64,000 nucleotides of DNA from assembly GCF_000986795.1 (NCBI RefSeq), contig NZ_LAYZ01000002.1, positions 310,001-374,000 of the forward strand. Reading direction: 5' to 3'. Below are positions 1 through 7,748 of this stretch, piece by piece. The notes beneath the pieces were generated by a model. It searched no databases. It was not told where the DNA came from and worked only from the letters and a program-made list of their open reading frames with translations. Source of the DNA: Salinicoccus sediminis. GTDB taxonomy: Bacteria > Bacillota > Bacilli > Staphylococcales > Salinicoccaceae. A program made the position numbers and the translations under genes. Each line of letters opens with the position of its first letter. Position 1 is the stretch's first letter.

Positions 1-507
1 ACAGTCGGCATCTTCATCGCATCGTTCGGCAGCGGGGGCACTATTTCCGTGAAAGATGCCATTTTGAGCATATTCAGGATACCGGTGATATACGGTGCCG
101 CAGCAGGGCTGTTGTTCCAGCTGATGGGTATCACAATCGATGAAAAGCTGATGGACATCCTGCAGATGACGGGGAATGCCGCAATTCCGGTCGTCATGCT
201 GATCCTCGGCATGCAGCTCGCCGAGATCAGGAAGGAGAATTTTGAACTGAGGAACATCAACGCTGTCGTCCTCATCCGTATGGTCGTTTCGCCGATTGCA
301 GCGATGGTGCTCGTCATGTTCATGCCTGTGGACGAGACGATGAAGATGGTCTTCATCATACTGAACGCAATGCCTGTGGCCGCCAATTCCACGATGCTTG
401 CTGTACAATTCAATGTAAAGCCGAATCTGGTATCATTCTCGACGCTGGTCACAACACTGCTGAGCCTTTTGACCATACCGTTCTTCCTGTACCTGATCGG
501 CATATAG
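1..507 (+). CDS. AEC family (auxin efflux carrier-like) permease, C-terminal part
   Basis: The reading frame is open from the first base of the window, so the gene starts upstream and only about the last 168 residues are seen. The fragment is strongly hydrophobic, with about five membrane segments and the AEC-type block reading AIPVVMLILGMQLAEI near the middle. AEC carriers move small carboxylates such as malate or malonate across the cytoplasmic membrane; the substrate here cannot be read from the fragment. A GTG at position 49 is internal to the frame and is not the start. The gene is followed within two bases by a broken FCD-type regulator and then by pyruvate-yielding aldolase genes, which fits uptake of a small carboxylate. 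Confidence 0.85.
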   Translation, partial: TVGIFIASFGSGGTISVKDAILSIFRIPVIYGAAAGLLFQLMGITIDEKLMDILQMTGNAAIPVVMLILGMQLAEIRKENFELRNINAVVLIRMVVSPIAAMVLVMFMPVDETMKMVFIILNAMPVAANSTMLAVQFNVKPNLVSFSTLVTTLLSLLTIPFFLYLIGI

Positions 508-508
508 C

Positions 509-720
509 ATGTTGTGGACCGCCCAGCGTAATATTTTCAGGACGCTGATCGATATAACCAGTGAGGTGACGTTTACAAACCAGTCTGAAATCATAGACCA
601 GCATGTTGAGATTGTCGAAGCACAATGGCGGCGCAGGATGTGAAAAGAGCCCAGATGCTTCTCAGGAAACATCTGGAGGAAGCATGTGGGCACTGCTGCA
701 ATGGGAAGAAACTACTTTAA
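509..720 (+). pseudogene. Remnant of a GntR-family (FCD domain) regulator, N-terminus missing and frameshifted
   Basis: Two overlapping frames together read like the last helices of an FCD ligand-binding domain. The frame from 509 gives IDITSEVTFTNQSEIIDQHV, then EIVEAQ. The frame that takes over near 625-637 gives DVKRAQMLLRKHLEEAC, ending with TAA at 718-720. This matches the usual FCD ending (H..I..AI...D...A...M..HL). No DNA-binding domain precedes it because the AEC gene ends at 507, so roughly the first three quarters are gone. I infer a former regulator of the mhpFE genes. Similarity to FCD proteins is by eye, and the identification is moderate. Confidence 0.5.
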
Positions 721-735
721 AAGGGGATGTATCCA

Positions 736-1633
736 ATGACGAACGAAAAAATCAAATGTGCAATTATCGGGTCCGGCAATATCGGAAAAGACTTGATGAT
801 CAAACTTTTAAGAAGTGAAAAGCTGGAAGTTACTGCCCTGATCGGCATAGATCCGGAATCTAACGGTTTGAAGCGGGCAGAAGAGAATGGACTTGTCGCA
901 ATATCGAACGGAATAGACGGTCTTGTGGAGCGTCCGGAGCTTGCGGATATTGTGTATGAGGCGACTTCTGCAAAAGCGCACCTGCATAATGCGAAGATTT
1001 TAAAGGATCTCGGAAAGAAAGCGATCGACCTGACACCGGCGGCAGTCGGTCCGTTCCTTGTTCCATCAGTGAACCTGAAAGAGAGAGATCCCAAAGCTTG
1101 ATAATGTAAACATGGTCACCTGCGGCGGACAGGCGACGATTCCGATGGTCAAGGCAGTATCGGATGTACTGCCGGTCGGCTATGCCGAAATCGTAGCCTC
1201 AATATCAAGCAGAAGCGCAGGACCTGGGACAAGGCAGAATATCGACGAGTTCACTGTCACTACAGCCAATGCATTGAAAGAGGTCGGCGGGGCTAAAGAA
1301 TCGAAGGCGATCATCACTCTGAACCCGGCGGATCCTCCGATTCTGATGAGGAATACGATCCATGTACAGACTGCGGGTGATGCACAAGCACACGCCGGGG
1401 CGATAAAGGATTCACTGGAAAGGATGCTTGGAAAAGTACAGGGATATGTACCGGGCTACAGATTCAAAGCGGATCCGGTCATCAAAGGAAATATCGTTAC
1501 GGTATCTGTTGAAGTGGAAGGGAACGGGGATTTCCTGCCGGAATATGCAGGTAATCTAGACATCATAACTTCCGCAGCAGTCAGGACAGGGGGAAGTTAT
1601 GGCAGAGAACATGCTAAAGGAAGGAGTGGCTGA
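736..1633 (+). pseudogene. mhpF: Acetaldehyde dehydrogenase (acylating), interrupted by a frameshift
   Basis: The enzyme oxidises acetaldehyde plus CoA to acetyl-CoA with NAD and normally works in a channelled complex with the aldolase encoded next door. The N-terminal part has the nucleotide-binding start [12 protein letters not shown]; the second part has the catalytic-cysteine block [10 protein letters not shown]. The first frame (736-1101) stops at 1099-1101. The second frame is open upstream of 1112 and reads [16 protein letters not shown]. The switch falls in the dinucleotide run GAGAGAGA (1081-1088), and adding one GA unit would restore a single protein of about 300 residues, the usual family length. 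The start is ATG 736, nine bases after AAGGGG. It abuts mhpE, so translation of the two is coupled. The break may be real, phase-variable or a sequencing error. Confidence 0.85.
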
Positions 1634-2659
1634 ATGATGAGCAAAAAAGTGATTATCAATGATGTGACTTTAAGGGACGGAATGCATGCAATCCGGCACC
1701 AGTATTCAACAGATCAGATCGCCAGGCTGACACGGGCGATCGATGATTCAGGCGCAGACATCATCGAAGCGACATACGGAGACGGTCTGGGGGGCAGTTC
1801 CATCCAGTACGGTTTTTCAAAGGAATCCGAGGAGGACATCATCAAAACAGCAGTTGCCAATGCAGAGAATGCCAAAGTCGGTGTACTGCTGCTTCCGGGA
1901 ATCGGTGTGATCGAGCATCTTGAACGTGCACATGACTGGGGAGCGCGTGTCGCACGCGTGGCAACCCATTGTACAGAAGCGGATGTATCCGAACAGCACA
2001 TCAAAAAAGCGGCAGAACTCGGCATGGATACGGTCGGCTTCCTCATGATGTCCCACCGGACGGAACCTGAAAACCTTCTTGAGGAAGCAAAGAAGATGGA
2101 ATCCTACGGTGCACAGACCATCTATGTCGTCGATTCCGCCGGCGCGCTGACGATGGATGGTACAAGACGCAGAGTCTCCCTGTTTAAAGAGAATCTGAAC
2201 AGCAAAATCCAGGTAGGTTTCCATGGACACAACAACCTGTCACTCGGTGTGGCGAATTCAATAGCCGCGATCGAGGAAGGCGCCGACAGGATCGATGCGA
2301 GTCTGGCAGGCATGGGCGCAGGTGCAGGAAATACCGCAACAGACCAGCTCGTGGCAGTGATGGACAGGATGAATATCGATCATAACCTGGATCTGTACAA
2401 GACGATGGACGCTGCTGAAAATTTGATGAAACCGATGATGGAACGACCGGTACAGATAGACCGACTCTCCCTGACACTTGGGTACACAGGCGTCTATTCC
2501 AGTTTCCTGCTTTTTGCAGAACGCGCAGGCAAGGAATACGGTGTGGATGCCAGGGACATACTGACAAGAATAGCCGAGATTGGCGCAGTCGGAGGCCAGG
2601 AAGACTGGATCATCGGTGTCGCCCAGGAACTGGCAAAAGAAAAGCAGTTGAACGCATAG
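1634..2659 (+). CDS. mhpE: 4-hydroxy-2-oxovalerate aldolase
   Basis: It splits 4-hydroxy-2-oxopentanoate into pyruvate and acetaldehyde in the cytoplasm, and is the metal-dependent DmpG/MhpE/BphI type. The N-terminal motif DVTLRDGMHAIRHQY carries the metal-binding and catalytic region of the HMGL-like TIM barrel; HGHNNLSLGVANS near residue 195 holds the other metal ligands. The length of 341 residues is normal. The ATG follows the TGA of the upstream frame with no gap, and AAGGAG lies seven bases before it. The gene is intact although its dehydrogenase partner is frameshifted, so acetaldehyde made here would lack its channelling partner unless that frame is restored. Confidence 0.95.
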   Translation: MMSKKVIINDVTLRDGMHAIRHQYSTDQIARLTRAIDDSGADIIEATYGDGLGGSSIQYGFSKESEEDIIKTAVANAENAKVGVLLLPGIGVIEHLERAHDWGARVARVATHCTEADVSEQHIKKAAELGMDTVGFLMMSHRTEPENLLEEAKKMESYGAQTIYVVDSAGALTMDGTRRRVSLFKENLNSKIQVGFHGHNNLSLGVANSIAAIEEGADRIDASLAGMGAGAGNTATDQLVAVMDRMNIDHNLDLYKTMDAAENLMKPMMERPVQIDRLSLTLGYTGVYSSFLLFAERAGKEYGVDARDILTRIAEIGAVGGQEDWIIGVAQELAKEKQLNA

Positions 2660-2680
2660 GATAAATGATGGAGGATGAGC

Positions 2681-2707
2681 CCGGGACAGAGAGGTCCTGG
2701 TTTTTTT
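2681..2707 (+). terminator. Rho-independent terminator after mhpE
   Basis: CCGGGAC (2681-2687) pairs with GTCCTGG (2694-2700), with one G-U pair and a six-base loop, followed by seven T residues. Confidence 0.85.
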
Positions 2708-2765
2708 ATTCTTTTCAATAATATATTTATCATATATAAAATTATAATAGAAATATTATTTACTT

Positions 2766-2779
2766 TGGTAGCGTTTTCC
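2766..2779 (+). promoter_or_regulatory. Candidate CcpA cre box upstream of murQ
   Basis: TGGTAGCGTTTTCC matches the cre consensus TGWAARCGYTWWCW at 11 of 14 positions, including the central CG. It lies about 30 bases before the murQ start. Amino-sugar PTS operons are commonly under CcpA control; binding here is an inference. Confidence 0.45.
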
Positions 2780-2809
2780 CATATACTGATTTTAAGGGAG
2801 TGACAATCT

Positions 2810-3688
2810 ATGGGAACTGAGAACAGAAACGAAAAATCAAAGGAACTGGACTTGCTGGGTGTGGGTGAGATCATCACTCTCATGAACGAGGAGACGGCGT
2901 ATGCCCTGGAAGCTGTGGAAGGGGAAAAGGAGAGTATAGAAAACCTGATTACTGGGATTATCGAACGAAATGCAGACAGGATCATCTATGCCGGAGCGGG
3001 GACGAGCGGCAGGCTCGGTGTTTTGGATGCATCCGAATGTCCCCCGACTTTCAATACGGACCCGGATGAATTCATTGGAATAATAGCCGGTGGTGATAAG
3101 GCGCTCAGGTTTGCGATTGAAGGGGCGGAAGATTCCGAAGGGCTCGGTGAAACGGATGTACTGGATCTAGAAGTGGGGCCCCGGGACTGCGTCATAGGCA
3201 TTGCAGCGAGTGGCCGGACGCCCTATGTCAAAGGGGCGCTCCGGGCGGCGAAGGAAGCGGGGGCCCTGACCGGCAGCATCTCCAATAATAAGGGGAGTGA
3301 CATATCGGATCTTGCCGATTTTCCGGTGGAAGTGGCTTCCGGTCCTGAAATACTGACGGGATCGACACGTCTGAAGGCAGGAACGGCGCAAAAGCTCGTC
3401 CTCAACATGATTTCGACAATCATCAACATCAAAAGGGGAAAGATTTACGGGAACTACATGGTGGATGTCAATCCGAGCAACTGGAAGCTTGAAAGGCGTG
3501 CAATCAATATGATCCGGGAAATAACAGAGGCGGATGAACGTACTGCCGCGGATGCACTGAGTGCATCAGGGAGGCGTGTCAAGACGGCGGTGCTGATGGT
3601 CATGCTGGATGTGGATAGGGAACAGGCGGAATCACTGCTGTCAGAGCAGCCGGATATCAGGAAAATACTGACTACAGACAAGGGGTAA
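2810..3688 (+). CDS. murQ: N-acetylmuramic acid 6-phosphate etherase
   Basis: MurQ cleaves the lactyl ether of N-acetylmuramic acid 6-phosphate, giving N-acetylglucosamine 6-phosphate and D-lactate, in recovery of peptidoglycan sugars. The single SIS sugar-isomerase domain shows the signature GAGTSGRLGVLDASECPPTF near residues 62-81, which includes the catalytic glutamate. IAASGRTPYVKGAL gives the second phosphate-binding loop. The length of 292 residues is typical. The start is supported by AGGGAGTG eight bases upstream. It is followed after five bases by the PTS permease that supplies its substrate, then by an RpiR-type regulator. The D-lactate released could be used by the 2-hydroxyacid oxidation genes elsewhere in the window. 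Confidence 0.96.
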   Translation: MGTENRNEKSKELDLLGVGEIITLMNEETAYALEAVEGEKESIENLITGIIERNADRIIYAGAGTSGRLGVLDASECPPTFNTDPDEFIGIIAGGDKALRFAIEGAEDSEGLGETDVLDLEVGPRDCVIGIAASGRTPYVKGALRAAKEAGALTGSISNNKGSDISDLADFPVEVASGPEILTGSTRLKAGTAQKLVLNMISTIINIKRGKIYGNYMVDVNPSNWKLERRAINMIREITEADERTAADALSASGRRVKTAVLMVMLDVDREQAESLLSEQPDIRKILTTDKG

Positions 3689-3693
3689 ATAGT

Positions 3694-5010
3694 ATGTCTA
3701 AAATTTTGGCTTCACAGCTGCTCGATCTGATGGGCGGCAAAGAGAATATAGACAGCATATACAATTGCATGACACGCGTGAGGGTGGTGGCAAAAGATCA
3801 CAGTAAGATCGATATGGAAAATATCAAGAGTCTCGACGGCGTCAATGGTGTGGTCGATGACGATGAATTCCAGATCATCCTGGGGCCCGGTGCCGCAGAG
3901 AAGACACGGCGGGAAATGGAAAAGCAGATGGGGGAGATTGGAACGGACGGTTCCGCGCCGAAGAAGAAGGGGATAAAGTATCTGCTCAAGAAAATCGGCA
4001 ATATTTTCATCCCGCTGATCCCAGCTCTGGTTGCTTCCGGGCTGATCAACGGCGCCGTGAATTTTGCGATAAACTCAGGCGTGGACACTGAACTTGCCTG
4101 GGTCCAGGTGCTGCAGTTCATCGGGGGCGCATTTTTCACAATCATAGGTGTACTCGTCGGTTTCAACACGGCAAAGGAATTTGGCGGCACGCCCGCCCTC
4201 GGGGCAATCAGCGGTGCACTGATATTCAACCCTGCACTGGATGATATGGTACTGTTCGGTGAGTCGCTCGTGTCCGGGCGCGGAGGTTTATTCGCAGTGA
4301 TGATGTCCGCATTCCTCATGGCCATATTGGAGCAGCAGATCAGGAAAGTGGTGCCGAATTCACTCGATCTGATTGTGACATCGACACTCACGGTGTTCAT
4401 CGTCGGGCTCCTGACAGTCATCGGCCTGCAGCCGGTCGGTGCGGTACTGTCTGAAGGAATCATCGTGTCCATCAACTGGGTGCTTGAAATCGGCGGCATA
4501 TTTGCAGGGGCAGTACTTGCAGCAACGTTCCTGCCACTGGTGCTGGTCGGGCTGCATCACGGTCTGACCCCGATCCATCTTGAATTCATACAGGATATCG
4601 GATATACACCGATATTCACCATCCTCGGCATGGCCGGGGCCGGACAGGTCGGGGCTGCCGTGGCGATTTTCGTCAAAACAAAATCAAAACGGCTGAAGAA
4701 TATCATAAAAGGGACGCTTCCGGTCGGCTTTCTTGGCATCGGCGAACCGCTTCTCTACGGCGTGACCCTGCCGCTCGGCAGACCATTTCTGACCGCATGC
4801 CTCGGCGCAGCGTTCGGCGGTGCATACCAGGCACTGATGACAACAGGTGCCATCAACATCGGCGTATCCGGAATATCGCTCGTCCCGCTTATTGCTGACG
4901 GTAAATATATACATTATATCATCGGTCTGATACTCGGATATGCCGGCGGATTCATATTCACCTTTATGTTCGGCTTCAAGGAAAAGATGGTCGAGAACCT
5001 GGATAAATAA
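3694..5010 (+). CDS. murP: PTS N-acetylmuramic acid-type transporter, EIIBC
   Basis: It imports and phosphorylates N-acetylmuramic acid at the membrane, delivering the substrate of MurQ. An N-terminal EIIB domain (about residues 1-80) has the phosphorylated cysteine Cys25 in YNCMTRVRV. A glucose/sucrose-family EIIC domain follows from about residue 95, with around ten membrane segments and the signature GIGEPLLYGVTLP. There is no EIIA domain, as in other MurP proteins, so phosphate must come from a separate EIIA; the EIIA domain of PtsG in this window is a candidate. The start follows AAGGGG in the end of murQ. Substrate assignment rests on the murQ/murR neighbours; a related sugar is possible. 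Confidence 0.9.
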   Translation: MSKILASQLLDLMGGKENIDSIYNCMTRVRVVAKDHSKIDMENIKSLDGVNGVVDDDEFQIILGPGAAEKTRREMEKQMGEIGTDGSAPKKKGIKYLLKKIGNIFIPLIPALVASGLINGAVNFAINSGVDTELAWVQVLQFIGGAFFTIIGVLVGFNTAKEFGGTPALGAISGALIFNPALDDMVLFGESLVSGRGGLFAVMMSAFLMAILEQQIRKVVPNSLDLIVTSTLTVFIVGLLTVIGLQPVGAVLSEGIIVSINWVLEIGGIFAGAVLAATFLPLVLVGLHHGLTPIHLEFIQDIGYTPIFTILGMAGAGQVGAAVAIFVKTKSKRLKNIIKGTLPVGFLGIGEPLLYGVTLPLGRPFLTACLGAAFGGAYQALMTTGAINIGVSGISLVPLIADGKYIHYIIGLILGYAGGFIFTFMFGFKEKMVENLDK

Positions 5011-5060
5011 TACCCAGGTATGATTGTAAATAAAATTTTAAAAAAACCGGAATCTTATGA

Positions 5061-5089
5061 TTACAATTTGTACATGAGTATGCTAAAGT
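5061..5089 (+). promoter_or_regulatory. Possible promoter for murR
   Basis: TTACAA (5061-5066) and TAAAGT (5084-5089) are 17 bases apart in the 173-base gap before murR. The match to the main sigma factor consensus is weak, and read-through from murP is also possible because I see no terminator between them. Confidence 0.3.
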
Positions 5090-5183
5090 AAGAAATAAGT
5101 ATAACAAAATTGTAAAATTGAACGGTTATGCGTTTGTATGGGGTCGGGCCAGAGTACACCGTCCAATTGAATGGGAGTAGATC

Positions 5184-6032
5184 ATGTATTCAGTAACAAA
5201 ACAAATCCGGGGTCAGATGGATGCTTTCAGCAGAAAAGAGAGATTGATTGCGAAATACATCCTTGAAAACAGTGAGGATTTTCTGACTGCGAGCATCGCC
5301 GAAAATGCAGACAGTATAGGGGTAAGTCAGGCCAGCATCACCAAGTTTTCAAAGAAGATCGGGCTGAAGGGCCTGAGGTCACTTAAAGTTGAACTTGCAA
5401 AAGAGCATACGAAGTCGGAGCAGGAAGTCTACAGTAAATCACTGTCTCCAAAAGACGATGTCAACGTCACGATGGACAAAGCGCTGAATAATACGGTAAG
5501 TGCATTGTACGGGACACACAAGACGGTAAACTATGGTGCGGTCGAGGAAGCGGCCGAGACGCTTGCCTCCGCCGATGAAGTCGTACTGTTCGGCATCGGA
5601 GCGTCAAGGATTCCAAGTGAGGACCTTTATCTCAAGCTCTCAAGAATCGGCATCAAGTCGGTCGTTCCGTTTGATAACCATGTACTGCTGACAAAGATTC
5701 CGGTGCTTAAAGAAGGATCTGTGGTTGTCCTCTTTTCAACATCAGGCAGGACAAAAGAGATCATCGACATTCTGAAGAAGTGCCGCAGCAAAGGTGTCAA
5801 GACCATACTCATCACGCAGTCCATCAGTTCGCCGGCGCGAAATATCGCAAGCATCGTCATGAGTACATCACTCGAAGAGAACAATATCCGAATTGGCACG
5901 ATGACAGCAAGAATTTCACAGCTCTACCTGGTCGATGTGCTCTTCATGAGGACGGCGATCAAATCAGGTGACGATATTTTTGAGAAGATCAATGATACAC
6001 ATGAGGCGGTCCAGGATTACAAGATGGACTAG
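5184..6032 (+). CDS. murR: MurR/RpiR family transcriptional regulator
   Basis: An N-terminal RpiR-type helix-turn-helix domain (about residues 1-77, with IAENADSIGVSQASITKFSKKIG) is followed by a SIS sugar-phosphate sensing domain (about residues 120-250, with GIGASRIPSEDLYLKLSRIG and STSGRTKEIID). Regulators of this kind control amino-sugar operons and respond to sugar phosphates. N-acetylmuramic acid 6-phosphate is the likely effector because of the murQ-murP neighbours. The length of 282 residues is normal. GGGAG lies six bases before the ATG. It is separated from murP by 173 bases, which may hold its own promoter, and is closed by a very strong hairpin. Confidence 0.92.
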   Translation: MYSVTKQIRGQMDAFSRKERLIAKYILENSEDFLTASIAENADSIGVSQASITKFSKKIGLKGLRSLKVELAKEHTKSEQEVYSKSLSPKDDVNVTMDKALNNTVSALYGTHKTVNYGAVEEAAETLASADEVVLFGIGASRIPSEDLYLKLSRIGIKSVVPFDNHVLLTKIPVLKEGSVVVLFSTSGRTKEIIDILKKCRSKGVKTILITQSISSPARNIASIVMSTSLEENNIRIGTMTARISQLYLVDVLFMRTAIKSGDDIFEKINDTHEAVQDYKMD

Positions 6033-6038
6033 CCAGAT

Positions 6039-6078
6039 ACACAGAAATCCCGGGACTTCGGTCCCGGGATTTCTGTGT
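6039..6078 (+). terminator. Strong terminator after murR (18-bp stem, TTCG loop)
   Basis: Positions 6039-6056 and 6061-6078 are perfect reverse complements, 18 bp, closed by the very stable TTCG tetraloop and followed by TTT. The symmetric stem could act in both directions. Confidence 0.9.
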
Positions 6079-6090
6079 TTTGAGGGGTGC

Positions 6091-6254
6091 GGATACCGGA
6101 CACGGCGGAGATTACGGTGTCCGTTAAAGTGGGATGCCGGACACGGCGGAATTTGCGGTGTCCGCCAAAGTGGGATGCCGGACATGGGGGAAGTTACGGT
6201 GTCCGCCAAAGAGGGATACCGGACACGGCGGAATTTACGGTGTCCGCCAAATAT
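6091..6254. repeat. Four tandem 41-bp repeats, each able to form a hairpin
   Basis: Units lie at 6091-6131, 6132-6172, 6173-6213 and 6214-6254, all exactly 41 bp and mostly identical, with the third most divergent. Each holds CGGACAC near its left end and GGTGTCCG near its right end, so each can fold into a seven-base stem. The unit length is not a multiple of three, and an open frame through it changes sense from unit to unit, so coding is unlikely. It sits between convergent murR and the AGCS gene, a typical place for dispersed intergenic repeats. There are no unique spacers, so it is not CRISPR. Confidence 0.9.
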
Positions 6255-6272
6255 AAAAATTAACCATAAAGA

Positions 6273-6306
6273 AGTCCGGTGCCAGAACAGTGTCTGGTGC
6301 CGGACT
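6273..6306 (-). terminator. Terminator at the end of the AGCS symporter gene
   Basis: A 14-base stem (6273-6286 with 6293-6306, two G-U pairs) lies just beyond the minus-strand stop codon. On the minus strand it is followed by a loose T-rich stretch; on the plus strand by CTCTTTT. It may work in both directions between convergent units. Confidence 0.65.
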
Positions 6307-6311
6307 CTCTT

Positions 6312-7712
6312 TTATTTCCCTGCCTTCAATTCCTTTTCTTCCCTGATGTCCTTTTTGTAATAGTGATCGGACTTGAAGTATTCATTTTTGAGTTCGATTA
6401 TTTTCGGCGACATCAGTACAATTGCAATTATGTTCGGCAGGAGGATCATGAACAGCATGATGTCGAGGAAGGTCCAGAGTGTAGTGGCCCCTCCGATGGC
6501 ACCGATTATGATTGAAATGACATACACTGTTTTCATCGCGGTGCCTGCCCACAAACCGAAGAGATACTCTGCCTGTCTTGAGCCGTAGAATACGACGACG
6601 GTGATTGTGGAGAACACGAACAGGATCAGGGCGAGGGATACCATTGTGCTGCCGGCGGGTCCGAATGCTTCACCGAATGCGCGGGCTGTGAGTGCTTCCC
6701 TCACACTTCCGTCTGCGGCATCTTCATGCTGCCATACGCCGGAAACGATGACGACAAGCGCTGTGACTGTACAGATGACCAGTGTATCCACGAGGACTTC
6801 AATGACGCCCCACAGCGCCTGCCTGACAGGGTGATCTGTCTTGGCTGCGGAATGGGCGATCGGTGATGTACCGAGCCCGGCTTCGTTGCTGTAGATGCCG
6901 CGTGCGAATCCCCAGCGTATGGTTTCTGCAAGCACGGCGCCTGCGCCGCCGCCGAGCGCTGCGGTCGGGTTGAATGCTTCTGTGAAGATCAGCGCGAATG
7001 CCGCAGGTATCGCCTGCACATTCATCAGTATGACGATGAGTCCGGCAATGATGTATAACAGCGCCATTGCAGGGACGAATATCGAGCTGACTGCGCCGAT
7101 ACGCTTGATGCCGCCGAATACGACAATCCCGACGAAGAATGCAACGGCGATACCCGTAACAAGCGGACTCAGAGCGAATGTGTCCTCAATCGTACTGGCA
7201 ACCGAATTGCTCTGCACCATGATGCTCGGAATGAGTTCGAGGATCAGGAAGATGGCATACCAGCCGGCGAGTATTTTACCGATCAGCGGCCACTTTATGC
7301 CGTTCTTCATATAGTATGTCGGGCCGCCGACATATTCGCCGATCGCATTCTTCTCCCTGTAGTGGACACCTAGAGTGATCTCACCGAATTTTAGCCCCAT
7401 ACCGAGTATGGCGATGACCCACATCCAGAATACCGCACCCGGACCGCCGAGCATGATGGCTACAGGTACACCGACGATGTTGGCGGCGCCGATTGTCGAA
7501 CTGAGGGCTGTGGTCAGCGTCTGGAAAGGGGTGATTGTGCCGTCCCCCCTGGTTTTCCTGCCGATCTGACCGACAGTCTGTTTGAATATGTGAACCGGGT
7601 ATCTGAACTGGAAAAACTTCAGTTTGACAGTGAGGTATATACTTGTCAGGAGTAAGATGATTACAACCGGATATCCCCAGAGAAAATCTGATACTGCTGT
7701 GATAAATTCCAT
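6312..7712 (-). CDS. Sodium:alanine/glycine symporter family protein (AGCS)
   Basis: A 466-residue inner membrane carrier with about eleven hydrophobic segments. Family features are visible: TALSSTIGAANIVGVPVAI near residue 67, GGPGAVFWMWVIAILGMG, and GIYSNEAGLGTSPIAHSAA near residue 275. AGCS proteins take up alanine or glycine with sodium or protons; the exact amino acid cannot be told. AAAGGGG precedes the ATG. It is 36 bases after the RocB-like gene and is the last gene of a minus-strand unit with the aminotransferase and FCD regulator, so it probably imports an amino acid that these enzymes use. Confidence 0.9.
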   Translation of the reverse strand: MEFITAVSDFLWGYPVVIILLLTSIYLTVKLKFFQFRYPVHIFKQTVGQIGRKTRGDGTITPFQTLTTALSSTIGAANIVGVPVAIMLGGPGAVFWMWVIAILGMGLKFGEITLGVHYREKNAIGEYVGGPTYYMKNGIKWPLIGKILAGWYAIFLILELIPSIMVQSNSVASTIEDTFALSPLVTGIAVAFFVGIVVFGGIKRIGAVSSIFVPAMALLYIIAGLIVILMNVQAIPAAFALIFTEAFNPTAALGGGAGAVLAETIRWGFARGIYSNEAGLGTSPIAHSAAKTDHPVRQALWGVIEVLVDTLVICTVTALVVIVSGVWQHEDAADGSVREALTARAFGEAFGPAGSTMVSLALILFVFSTITVVVFYGSRQAEYLFGLWAGTAMKTVYVISIIIGAIGGATTLWTFLDIMLFMILLPNIIAIVLMSPKIIELKNEYFKSDHYYKKDIREEKELKAGK

Positions 7713-7748
7713 AATAAGTCCCCTTTACGATTTCAGTTGCTGATCCTG

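Noticed and set aside
3798-4499. Minus-strand frame of 233 codons opposite murP
   Set aside because: Antisense to a clear PTS gene, rich in Ser/Thr/Pro as expected from a reverse frame, with no binding site.
6091-6254. CRISPR array
   Set aside because: The 41-bp units are contiguous, with no unique spacers, and no cas gene is present in the window.
5968-6360. Protein-coding frame across the murR terminator and the 41-bp repeats
   Set aside because: It starts inside murR, passes through an 18-bp terminator stem and repeats of a length not divisible by three; it is better explained as non-coding.
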